From Methylococcaceae bacterium UBA7658 (GTDB lineage Bacteria; Pseudomonadota; Gammaproteobacteria; Methylococcales; Methylomonadaceae), in the NCBI GenBank assembly GCA_002483425.1, contig DLHW01000058.1:33854-40668 (forward strand): a stretch of 6,815 nucleotides of DNA, in the 5' to 3' direction. The stretch's first letter is position 1; each line of letters opens with the position of its first letter. A program made the translations under genes and the position numbers. A model generated the notes under the pieces. That model was not told the DNA's origin, searched no databases, and saw nothing but the letters and a program-made list of their open reading frames with translations. This document shows positions 1 to 6,255 of this stretch, in pieces.

Positions 1-22
1 ATTTGCAAAATTTACCTGCCCG

Positions 23-50
23 AAAAAAATGATTAGCACGGACAGTAATC
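23..50 (-). terminator. Weak terminator-like hairpin after the HlyD gene
   Basis: On the minus strand the arms GATTA and TAATC (plus positions 46-50 and 31-35) enclose a 10-base loop. After one A comes a run of seven T (29-23). The first arm overlaps the HlyD stop codon by one base. A hairpin followed by a T run suits a Rho-independent terminator, but the stem is only 5 bp and AT-rich, so it may be weak or fortuitous. If real, it ends the export operon without a TolC gene. Confidence 0.3.
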
Positions 51-1414
51 TAACCATCTTTGGCTTTATCCTCGTCGCCGTATGACTTGTCTTCTGCTTT
101 CGGTTTTTCCGGCACAGCGGTTTCAGGCAGCACCAAAGGCGGAAAGCCGTTAAAGATTCGCCAAAGTTCATAACCTAACGTCACTTGTCCGAGCAAAACC
201 CAACCGTTCACCCGGACGCCTTGCCGCAGGAAACGGGCCTCCGGCCAGGGAATATCATCGGGATCGGGACTGACCAAAACCCGGAAATGGCCTTTTCCGT
301 CATCAGTGGAATCGATCAAACTCACTTCGCCGCCGAAAGAACCGACCGAAAACTCCGGCCACCCGCCGAATTGCACCGCCGGATAGCCTTCAAATTGCAG
401 CCTGACATGGGACCTATTGACGACCAAAGGCAAGTCGTTGCCGTCAAGCCATAACTCGACCGCCCTTTGCCCGTTACTCGGTACCAAAATCGCCAAGGCT
501 TGACCGGCCTTGACTAACTCCGCGCCCGGATTAGCCAATAAACGTAATATCGTACCGTCCCGCGGCGCGACTATCGTTTGGGTCATTTGTCGCGCCAACC
601 GGGTATCCAGTTTTAATAATTCGGCGCGAACATAATTTTGTTCTTCTATCGCTTTGTTCAATTCGGCCCGGTTCTTTTCGATAGCGCCTGAGGTATCGTT
701 ACTAAGTTTATTCGCATCCGCCAGCAAAGCTTCTACTTCGTTTTTTGCCGCCGTTGCGGTTGCCTTGCCCCGGTCGACTTCGGTCTCACGCTGCGCCATT
801 TCCAGTTGCGCCAATTCCAATGTTCTTTTGGAAGCCAAGCCTTTTTGATACAAGCTTTCTTGACGGATTAAATTGAGCCCGGCAGTTTTTTTCGCTGCTT
901 CGGCTGCGATCAGATTTTGGTCGGCGGCTTTGTACCGTTCCCGCCCCATCTCAACCCGCGATTTTGCCGCCGCTAACGCTTGCGGCCTCGCTTGCTCGGT
1001 CATTTGTAACTGCACCCGGAAGGTTTCCACCCGCCGATCCACCGCTTCCTGCCGCGCAGTGATGGTTTTTCGTTCATTTTCTAAGCGCTGGATAAGGTAA
1101 GGATCGTTGTCCAACATCTGGGCAAGCATATCGCCCTTTTTAACCTGGCTACCTTCAATCACTTTCCAATCCGCTATTCGACCGTCCACCGGTGCGCCGA
1201 TAATTTGCTGGCGCTCAGAGGGCGTATAGGCGACAACCCTGCCCACCCCGCGAACATTCTGCTGCCACGGCGAAACGGCAAGAAAGATCAGCAGGATGAA
1301 AAAGAATTTTATTAGATTACGCGCTATACGGGCGGCCAGCGGATCGGTTGCCGCTTCCGCAATGGCTTCCGAATTCGGCGAAGGGAAATCAGTCTGTTTC
1401 ATAGCGTTCTTCAT
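50..1414 (-). CDS. HlyD-family periplasmic adaptor (membrane fusion protein)
   Basis: This 454-residue protein is the periplasmic adaptor of a tripartite exporter, bridging an inner-membrane transporter and a TolC-type outer-membrane channel. Residues 1-32 are cytoplasmic and about 33-49 form one membrane anchor. The first lipoyl half is near 70-104 (APVDGRI, EGSQVKKGD) and a long coiled-coil hairpin spans about 105-275. The second lipoyl half is near 279-311 (IVAPRDGTIL, GAELVKAGQ), followed by a beta-barrel region. R184, L188 and S195 fit the R-x3-L-x6-S TolC-docking motif at the hairpin tip. The ending GYELWRIFNGFPP (414-426) resembles, from memory, adaptors paired with divergent ABC proteins. 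A Lys/Asp/Glu-rich tail of about 20 residues closes the protein. Its ATG overlaps the upstream stop as ATGA with no clear ribosome binding site, so translation is probably coupled. M5 is an alternative start. The family call is firm; the cargo is unknown. Confidence 0.9.
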   Translation of the reverse strand: MKNAMKQTDFPSPNSEAIAEAATDPLAARIARNLIKFFFILLIFLAVSPWQQNVRGVGRVVAYTPSERQQIIGAPVDGRIADWKVIEGSQVKKGDMLAQMLDNDPYLIQRLENERKTITARQEAVDRRVETFRVQLQMTEQARPQALAAAKSRVEMGRERYKAADQNLIAAEAAKKTAGLNLIRQESLYQKGLASKRTLELAQLEMAQRETEVDRGKATATAAKNEVEALLADANKLSNDTSGAIEKNRAELNKAIEEQNYVRAELLKLDTRLARQMTQTIVAPRDGTILRLLANPGAELVKAGQALAILVPSNGQRAVELWLDGNDLPLVVNRSHVRLQFEGYPAVQFGGWPEFSVGSFGGEVSLIDSTDDGKGHFRVLVSPDPDDIPWPEARFLRQGVRVNGWVLLGQVTLGYELWRIFNGFPPLVLPETAVPEKPKAEDKSYGDEDKAKDG

Positions 1415-3102
1415 GTCGGCTCGGCGTTATCCTTTCTATTTTCTATAACAACACCGTTTTCGATACGTAATTGTCTCGCACATACAGCCGCCAGTTCACC
1501 GATCTGAGTCGACACGATGAGCGTCCAAGCCCCGCTTCCGTCGGTCAGTTTCGTTAAAATGGCTTTTGCATCCGTTGTCTCGATACGATCTAAAACACCG
1601 TGCAATAACAACAACTTGGGCTTACCAACGATTGACCGGGCAATCATCAATCGCAAACATTGCTCCCGGGTGAGCGGCTCGCCGTTAGCGACCAGAACCG
1701 TGTTCACGCCTTCAGGAAAGGTTGCAACGACCTCCATCAAGCCGACCACAGTCAAAGCCTGTTTGATGTCGCTTATGACGGCGGACGAACCTAACGCCAC
1801 ATTATCGGCTATAGTGCTTTCTATTATTTCTGTTTCGCGTACTAAGGCTATATTTTCCCTGAGTTTTCGGATATTGACGTCCCTTATGTCTTGATTATCC
1901 AACACGATATAGCCTTGGCTGGGCATTCTCAATCCGAACACAAGGTCGAATAACGTCCCCTTTGCGCAACCCCCATCAATGGCTATGCTTTCGCCCGGTT
2001 CAATCCTGAGGCTAAGCTGGTTCATCGCGTCAAGATGCGGGCTCCTTGGCGTGGTTATATCGATCAAATCAACCCGAAAAGGGTTATTTCCGGCAGGATA
2101 AGGGGCGAGGTCTTGGTTCGGCTCGGGCGGTAAATCCAAGAGATACCCAAGCTTATCCATGCTTGCCAATAGCTCATAGAAATTATCCAAGGTTTTGCCG
2201 AGCCGGGTTAAACCATAAATCATGGCGCTTACCACTAATTCGGCTGCGATCAGTTGGCCTAAGCTGAGCTGGCGATCGATCACCATCCAGCCGCCCATGC
2301 CGAGCAATAATGTGTTCGCCAAAGTATGTAAAACCAACGCCCCGGTATTTTGCCTGGCCAGAATGCGAAAATGCCGCGCCGAGGTCGCCAAATAATAACG
2401 CACCACCGTCTCGGTCTTAGATTTAATAAAAGATTGATTTTGATCGGACTTTGTTATTAACGGGCAAGCCGCTAACGTTTCCAGCCAAGCCAGGGCCGAA
2501 TACTTGGCCTTTGACTGCTCAATACCGGTCTCGATTCCGTGTTTTCCCAATACGAACAAAATGAATGCCAGCGCGGCAACCAAGAACAGGTCGAAAGCCA
2601 ATAGCATGGGATGATAAAACGCCAACAATATCATGCCGATGAACGTCTGCAATACATATCCCAACGTTTCCAGCAACAACACGGCGGCAGTTTTTTGTAA
2701 TGTGACGACATCGAGGAAGCGGTTCGCCAATTCGGGCAAGTGCTGTTTGTCCCGCACCGAATAGTCGGCCTGTTGTAATTGTTGCGCCGCAGCGTCGAAT
2801 AGCCTAACGAATAAACGGCGTTGCAACATGTCGACCACGTAAAATTGCAAACCGGCCAACACATTACTGAAACCAACCAATACCAGTAAGATCATGGTCA
2901 GCACCAACAACGGCTGAAATAACGCCCCGAACGCAATCGTGTTAACGAGAGACTGCACGGCAACCGGCGTGGCCAAGGCCATAAAACCGATGCCGATGGC
3001 ATAAAAAATGACGGTCTTAATATCTTCCTGTTCGATTGCGATCAACGTTTTCAGTCGATCAATTGGCGTGGCGTGTCCTGCATTGAGTGAATTGTTTGCC
3101 AT
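1411..3102 (-). CDS. ABC-exporter-type half transporter with degenerate ATPase domain
   Basis: It has the layout of a type I secretion/HlyB-like half transporter: about six membrane helices (near 28-53, 62-90, 139-162, 165-186, 254-275, 281-298) and a nucleotide-binding domain (about 341-555). Numbering starts at the 3102 ATG, giving 563 residues. That start has GGA five bases upstream and gives a conventional N terminus. An in-frame ATG at 3171 would add 23 residues but has only a distant GGAG. The ATPase motifs are badly eroded. The P-loop reads DGGCAKGT (376-383), the Q-loop Gln is Glu423 and the signature is LTREQ (477-481). Walker B Asp-Glu is His501-Gly502 and the H-loop His is Thr532. 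The D-loop Leu-Asp (504-505) remains. The frame is intact across all motifs, so this is not a simple frameshifted pseudogene. It sits between an unknown membrane protein and the overlapping adaptor gene. It may be a pseudo-ATPase, a heterodimer partner or a family with altered catalysis. Confidence 0.85.
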   Translation of the reverse strand: MANNSLNAGHATPIDRLKTLIAIEQEDIKTVIFYAIGIGFMALATPVAVQSLVNTIAFGALFQPLLVLTMILLVLVGFSNVLAGLQFYVVDMLQRRLFVRLFDAAAQQLQQADYSVRDKQHLPELANRFLDVVTLQKTAAVLLLETLGYVLQTFIGMILLAFYHPMLLAFDLFLVAALAFILFVLGKHGIETGIEQSKAKYSALAWLETLAACPLITKSDQNQSFIKSKTETVVRYYLATSARHFRILARQNTGALVLHTLANTLLLGMGGWMVIDRQLSLGQLIAAELVVSAMIYGLTRLGKTLDNFYELLASMDKLGYLLDLPPEPNQDLAPYPAGNNPFRVDLIDITTPRSPHLDAMNQLSLRIEPGESIAIDGGCAKGTLFDLVFGLRMPSQGYIVLDNQDIRDVNIRKLRENIALVRETEIIESTIADNVALGSSAVISDIKQALTVVGLMEVVATFPEGVNTVLVANGEPLTREQCLRLMIARSIVGKPKLLLLHGVLDRIETTDAKAILTKLTDGSGAWTLIVSTQIGELAAVCARQLRIENGVVIENRKDNAEPT

Positions 3103-3211
3103 AAATTTCCGTTTCAAGGGGTGCAATCCTAATAACCGCCCAGGATTAATCAATACCGAAACCAAGCGCATAGTTTACAACGTCTTCTCCAAGATAATAC
3201 GCTAAGTCATT

Positions 3212-3246
3212 TTCAACAAGAAACACCTATAAGGTTTCGAGTTGAA
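3212..3246 (-). promoter_or_regulatory. Intercistronic stem-loop before the ABC gene
   Basis: In the 156-base gap between the 149-residue membrane protein and the ABC start at 3102, inverted arms TTCAAC (3212-3217) and GTTGAA (3241-3246) enclose a second nested pairing, ACCT with AGGT plus GAA with TTC, around an ATA loop. That makes about 13 pairs interrupted by a 2-by-2 internal loop and a 2-base bulge. No T run follows on the minus strand, so it is not a standard terminator. It could shape mRNA stability or relative expression of the two genes. A TATTAT -10-like hexamer lies just beyond it (3194-3199) without a good -35. The rest of the gap shows nothing recognisable. Confidence 0.35.
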
Positions 3247-3258
3247 TTTCACGGATCA

Positions 3259-3708
3259 TCATGAAAATAGCAAAAGCGTCCCACCGAATGTGCTTAACGT
3301 CACGGCACTGCAGACCAAAATCATCCGAGCAGGGTTCGTGTCAAAGTCACATTTTATTCTATCCGAGAATAAACGCATTTTCTCGACCAGCGCAAGGGTC
3401 GATCGATAACCGATTATCAAAACTTTAAAACCGATTGTCGCTTGCAACAAGATCGAAACCCAAGCGGCAATAAACTCCGACTGCTTCGAATTGAGACCGA
3501 AAATAGATTCCAGGCTATGCTCAAAAACCGATTCAAATATTTCAACCAAAATTTGGTACAGATGCAATAAGATCGGCACTAATGTATCGCCGAACAATAC
3601 CATAATAATGGAGGCCGAAACGAAGACGACTGTTTTTGCGCCGAAACGCTCGACAGACCTAGCAACTGCCATTATTAACCAAGCCAAAATAACCTTAAAC
3701 ATAAACAT
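3259..3708 (-). CDS. Unrecognised 149-residue membrane protein, first gene of export operon
   Basis: I do not recognise the family. The protein has a hydrophobic N terminus (4-16) and probable membrane helices near 23-39, 79-100 and 128-147. Between them lies an amphipathic acidic stretch (about 42-70) with E56, E59, E63, E67 spaced along a Leu/Ile/Phe/Val face, which may be a membrane-surface or interaction helix. A basic loop (101-128) containing R102, K110, R112, R117 and K119 probably faces the cytoplasm. The ATG at 3708 has a good ribosome binding site: AAGAGGT on the minus strand (3717-3723), eight bases upstream. It is the promoter-proximal gene of the operon, lying between the operator region and the ABC gene. 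An accessory subunit or modulator of the pump is an inference from position only. Confidence 0.75.
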   Translation of the reverse strand: MFMFKVILAWLIMAVARSVERFGAKTVVFVSASIIMVLFGDTLVPILLHLYQILVEIFESVFEHSLESIFGLNSKQSEFIAAWVSILLQATIGFKVLIIGYRSTLALVEKMRLFSDRIKCDFDTNPARMILVCSAVTLSTFGGTLLLFS

Positions 3709-3734
3709 AGCGACATACCTCTTAAATTTATCCG

Positions 3735-3756
3735 GAATGCATCGTTTTTCGCATTC
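3735..3756 (-). promoter_or_regulatory. Leader hairpin just upstream of the operon's first ribosome binding site
   Basis: Perfect 6-base arms GAATGC (3735-3740) and GCATTC (3751-3756) enclose a 10-base loop that reads GAAAAACGAT on the minus strand. The hairpin sits 11 bases before the AAGAGGT ribosome binding site of the membrane-protein gene, inside a predicted leader of about 150 bases. It could affect translation or mRNA stability, but a 6-bp stem can also arise by chance. Confidence 0.25.
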
Positions 3757-3862
3757 TCTTCTGCCCTAATTGAATTAAACATTACTGCCACCTCATTTCA
3801 CTGTCTAAACGACTTATTTCAACAATTGCCGCAGACAAAACGGTGTGGCATCCTAAATCCCG

Positions 3863-3905
3863 TAAAAGATAGTAATACTATCATTTATAAATGTAAATAT
3901 ATTTA
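3863..3905. promoter_or_regulatory. Cluster of three palindromes, probable TetR-family operator
   Basis: Three abutting palindromes lie between the divergent genes. The first, 3863-3887, is a 25-bp element with arms GATAGTA and TACTATC around one A, plus outer arms TAAA and TTTA; 11 of 12 base pairs match. The second, CATTTATAAATG (3882-3893), and the third, TAAATATATTTA (3894-3905), are perfect 12-bp palindromes. The octamer TTTATAAA recurs at 3884-3891 and 3902-3909. TetR-family dimers typically bind short palindromes next to their own gene, and this cluster covers both candidate promoters. The first palindrome is the best operator candidate. The other two could simply reflect AT-rich promoter DNA. 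Confidence 0.6.
3869..3897 (-). promoter_or_regulatory. Candidate sigma-70 promoter of the export operon
   Basis: Read on the minus strand, TTTACA (3897-3892; 5 of 6 to TTGACA) is followed after exactly 17 bases by TACTAT (3874-3869; 4 of 6 to TATAAT). The -10 hexamer lies inside the 25-bp palindrome, so a bound regulator would block polymerase. Transcription would start near 3862 and leave a leader of roughly 150 bases before the ATG at 3708. Confidence 0.45.
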
Positions 3906-3917
3906 TAAAGGGAGTTG

Positions 3918-3923
3918 TATAAT
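3918..3923 (+). promoter_or_regulatory. Candidate -10 element for the TetR gene
   Basis: A perfect TATAAT lies 54 bases before the regulator's ATG. No good -35 is found at 16-18 bp; that position falls in the AT-rich palindrome at 3894-3905, which also overlaps the -35 of the opposing promoter. The two promoters would be back to back over shared operator DNA, consistent with autoregulation. Confidence 0.4.
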
Positions 3924-3977
3924 TTTTTGAGCTAAGATTATGCTTGAAACGCATTTACAACCAAGGCAAAAGTCACA

Positions 3978-4655
3978 ATGGAAATCGAATTGCAATTTAA
4001 GATGAACGAAAAGTTGTTCCTCAGAAATCCGGAACAATCCGAACTGGGCAGAAAAATTATCATGTACAGCATACAAATGATCCACAAACAGGGCTTTGAG
4101 GCGTTTACATTTAAAAAATTAGCCATGGAAATCGGTACGACGGAGGCAGGTATTTACCGTTATTTTGAAAACAAACACAGGCTGTTGATTTATATAGTCG
4201 CCTGGTATTGGACATGGCTGGAATACCAAGTCGCCTATCGCACTAACAATATCGGCGACCCAATCATTAAACTCAAAATGATAATTAAGTTATTGGCGAC
4301 AACGGTGGAAGACGACCTTAGCACCCGTCATGTCGATGAAAGCTTGCTTCACCAAATCATCATTACGGAAGGCTCTAAAACTTACCTTACCAAACGCGTC
4401 ACGGAAGACAACAAAGATCGGTTGTTTAAGCCGTATAAAGATCTGTGCGGCCATATCGCCAATATTATTCTGGAATGCAATCCAGATTATCGTTTCCCGA
4501 AATCCTTAGCTTCTACCATTATTGAAATGGCGCATTTCCAAAATTTTTTCATGAATAATCTACCGTCCTTAACAGACTTCGGACACGAAAAAGACGAAAA
4601 CCGTATCATAGCGTTTTTGGAAGATTTAGTTTTTAAGAGTATTTCGGCGGATTGA
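3978..4655 (+). CDS. TetR/AcrR-family transcriptional regulator
   Basis: This 225-residue protein is in the usual TetR size range. The N-terminal DNA-binding domain covers about 22-70. Its helix-turn-helix is clear in TFKKLAMEIGTTEAGIYRYF (44-63), followed by ENKHRLL. The C-terminal helical region (about 75-222) would bind an effector and form the dimer. An aromatic run AWYWTWLEYQ (75-84) directly after the HTH domain is distinctive; from memory it resembles TetR proteins common in Bacteroidetes. The ATG at 3978 is preceded by AAGG eleven bases upstream. M9 is a weaker alternative because it lacks a good ribosome binding site. The gene is divergent from the membrane-protein/ABC/HlyD operon across a palindrome-rich intergenic region, so the likely role is repression of that operon and of itself, relieved by the exported compound or a related signal. 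The ligand cannot be read from the sequence. Confidence 0.92.
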   Translation: MEIELQFKMNEKLFLRNPEQSELGRKIIMYSIQMIHKQGFEAFTFKKLAMEIGTTEAGIYRYFENKHRLLIYIVAWYWTWLEYQVAYRTNNIGDPIIKLKMIIKLLATTVEDDLSTRHVDESLLHQIIITEGSKTYLTKRVTEDNKDRLFKPYKDLCGHIANIILECNPDYRFPKSLASTIIEMAHFQNFFMNNLPSLTDFGHEKDENRIIAFLEDLVFKSISAD

Positions 4656-4660
4656 CCCTA

Positions 4661-4679
4661 TATTGGAGTAGCTTCAATA
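4661..4679 (+). other. Stem-loop after the TetR gene in the convergent junction
   Basis: TATTGGAG and CTTCAATA pair over 8 bp, including one G-U wobble, around a TAG loop, starting six bases after the TetR stop. No T run follows, so it is not a standard Rho-independent terminator, but it is well placed to protect or mark the 3' end. The remaining junction to 4776 contains only a loose inverted repeat (ACTTGCTTGG at 4680-4689 and CCGAGCAAGT at 4744-4753) and no gene. Confidence 0.3.
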
Positions 4680-4776
4680 ACTTGCTTGGACTTATACCTA
4701 AAGCAGGCTTACACCAAACGGAATCAAGGAATAAGAGCTAGCCCCGAGCAAGTCAGAAGAATAATTAAAAGCTCAT

Positions 4777-5910
4777 TCAAAGATTTACCAACAAATTAAG
4801 AAGTATCTGTTCGTATATAGACGAAAGCACTTCAAGATCGCCTATCCCAATGTTTTCGTTAACTTTATGAATACTTTCATTTAGCGCGCCCAGCTCGATA
4901 ACTTGCGCGCCGGTAGGGGCGATAAAACGGCCATCCGACGTGCCACCGCCGGTGTCGTCTTTGGGTTCATAGCCGGTCACTGCTTTGATGGCGGCATGGG
5001 CTGCTTCAATCAGTTCGCCTGAACGAGTTAGAAACGGGTTACCAGACAAACGCCATTGCAGGTCATAATTAAGTCCATGCCTATCTAAAATTGCAAGGGT
5101 CCGTCGTTTGATGGTTTGCTCGTCGAGTTCAGTACAGAAGCGCAAGTTGAACTGCACGTCTACATGGCCGGGAATGATATTTTCCGCTCCGGTTCCACTT
5201 TGAATATTGGATACTTGCAAGCTGGTCGGCGGAAAATTTTGATTACCCCGATCCCATATTTCTTCGGTTAATTCTTTTAGCGCAGGCGCAAATGTATGAA
5301 TGGGATTATCGGCAAGTTCAGGATAAGCTACATGACCCTGAATGCCTTTAACGGTTAACTTAGCGTTCAACGAACCCCGACGACCGACTCGAATCACATC
5401 GCCTATTTTTTTGTCGCTGGAAGGCTCGCCGACCAAGCACCAATCGATTTTTTCTTGACGCTTTTCCAATACTTCCACGACTTTAACCACGCCATTAGTA
5501 GCGATGCCTTCTTCGTCGCTGGTCATCATGACCGCAATCGAACCTTTATGATCGGGATGATCGACAATAAAACGTTCGACGGCGGTTACGAAGGCAGCGA
5601 TACCGCCTTTCATATCGGCGGTACCCCTGCCATAAAGCTTGCCGTCTTTCAGCGTCGGCTCAAAAGGGGGGGATTGCCATGCATCCAACGGACCGGGTGG
5701 AACGACATCGGTGTGCCCCAAAAATACAAACAAAGGTGAAGCTGCGCCTCTCCGTAACCAAATATTTTGGGTATCGGCAAAGTTAAGGCGTTCTTCTGTA
5801 AATCCTAGTGGTAATAGCCGTTCGACCAAAACATCCTGGCAACCTTCATCGTGGGGAGTTACCGAAGGCCGTCGGATAAGGTCTTTAAGGAGTTCCAGCG
5901 TATTGCTCAT
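4777..5910 (-). CDS. dapE: Succinyl-diaminopimelate desuccinylase DapE
   Basis: DapE hydrolyses N-succinyl-LL-diaminopimelate to succinate and LL-diaminopimelate, in the succinylase route to lysine and peptidoglycan diaminopimelate. At 377 residues it has the usual family length. The di-zinc site of M20 peptidases is complete: H66 (in GHTDVVPPG), D99 (in GTADMKGG), E134 (in TSDEEG), E162 (in GEPSSDK) and H348 (in NESIHKVNE). E133 is the expected catalytic base. These match the E. coli ligands H67, D100, E135, E163 and H349 with an offset of one. The central dimerisation domain (about 180-290) starts at VGRRGSLNAKLTVKG, and GGGTSDGRF (321-329) is typical. The ATG overlaps the upstream arsC-family stop as ATGA, so the two are probably translationally coupled. 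The ATG has no strong ribosome binding site of its own. A cytoplasmic enzyme; last gene of this transcript within the window. Confidence 0.97.
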   Translation of the reverse strand: MSNTLELLKDLIRRPSVTPHDEGCQDVLVERLLPLGFTEERLNFADTQNIWLRRGAASPLFVFLGHTDVVPPGPLDAWQSPPFEPTLKDGKLYGRGTADMKGGIAAFVTAVERFIVDHPDHKGSIAVMMTSDEEGIATNGVVKVVEVLEKRQEKIDWCLVGEPSSDKKIGDVIRVGRRGSLNAKLTVKGIQGHVAYPELADNPIHTFAPALKELTEEIWDRGNQNFPPTSLQVSNIQSGTGAENIIPGHVDVQFNLRFCTELDEQTIKRRTLAILDRHGLNYDLQWRLSGNPFLTRSGELIEAAHAAIKAVTGYEPKDDTGGGTSDGRFIAPTGAQVIELGALNESIHKVNENIGIGDLEVLSSIYEQILLNLLVNL

Positions 5911-6251
5911 TTTAAAAGGGTTTGGTAGGTATCAGACTTAAATCCGAGCATAAGTTTGCTGTCCGTAGCTAAAATCGGCCGTTTAATTAAGGTTGGAATT
6001 TCCAGCATCAAATGTAAAGCTTTGCCTTCAATAAGATCAGCTTGCTGTTCCGGGCTTAGTTGCCGCCAACTGGTACTGCTGCGGTTAAGCATTGTGCTCC
6101 AACCCAGTTCATTGGCAAACCGCTGCAGAAGTTCAGCCGTTAATCCGTCTACCCGATAATCGTGGAATTGATAGTCGATACCGTTACTTTCCAACCAAGC
6201 CCTGGCTTTTTTAACGGTATCGCAGTTTTTGATTCCATACAGCACAACCAT
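5907..6251 (-). CDS. yffB: ArsC/Spx-family thioredoxin-fold protein (YffB-like)
   Basis: This 114-residue protein belongs to the arsenate reductase-like family but is of the YffB type, not a proven arsenate reductase. The N terminus MVVLYGIKNCDTVKKARAWL contains the single conserved Cys10 in a GIKNCDT motif. The helix after it, the NRSSTSWR segment (56-63) and IPTLIKRPIL (85-94) with presumed cis-Pro86 and Arg91 complete the fold signature. A glutathione- or thiol-linked reductase role is proposed for the family, but the substrate is not established. A yffB homologue directly upstream of dapE is also found in E. coli, so the pairing is conserved across gammaproteobacteria. Here the stop overlaps the dapE ATG, and the start lies four bases after the preceding gene's stop with no clear ribosome binding site, which suggests reinitiation from the upstream gene. 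Confidence 0.92.
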   Translation of the reverse strand: MVVLYGIKNCDTVKKARAWLESNGIDYQFHDYRVDGLTAELLQRFANELGWSTMLNRSSTSWRQLSPEQQADLIEGKALHLMLEIPTLIKRPILATDSKLMLGFKSDTYQTLLK

Positions 6252-6255
6252 AAAT

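Noticed and set aside
185..1100. Plus-strand open frames (185-454, 654-848, 873-1100) opposite the HlyD gene
   Set aside because: All are antisense to a clear adaptor domain structure. Their Ala/Ser/Arg-rich translations are typical of the reverse complement of Ala/Glu/Lys coiled-coil coding sequence.
1517..1894. Plus-strand open frame of 125 codons opposite the ABC gene
   Set aside because: It lies wholly antisense to the ATPase domain, has a low-complexity Ser/Thr/Val-rich translation with no recognisable domain, and has no convincing ribosome binding site. It is a shadow of the real gene.
1955..1990. Frameshift or sequencing error as the cause of the broken P-loop
   Set aside because: Residues on both sides stay in the same frame with sensible strand and helix patterns (ESIAI before, TLFDLVFGLR after). 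The other ATPase motifs far downstream are also altered by substitution, so one local error cannot explain the pattern.
2631..2876. Minus-strand 81-codon frame inside the ABC gene
   Set aside because: It is an out-of-frame reading of the membrane domain, rich in Cys and Trp. The main frame gives coherent membrane helices over the same bases, so there is no sign of a frameshift.
4680..4753. Inverted repeat ACTTGCTTGG / CCGAGCAAGT as insertion-sequence ends
   Set aside because: The arms are only 10 bases with one mismatch and 54 bases apart. There is no target-site duplication or transposase, so this is most likely chance or a loose transcript-end structure.
5455..5941. Plus-strand open frames (5455-5739, 5639-5941) opposite dapE
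   Set aside because: dapE has its complete set of metal ligands on the other strand. The antisense translations show no family features.
5907..6251. Functional arsenate reductase linked to arsenic resistance
   Set aside because: The sequence is of the YffB type beside dapE, with no ars regulator or efflux gene nearby. The pairing with dapE is a conserved housekeeping arrangement.
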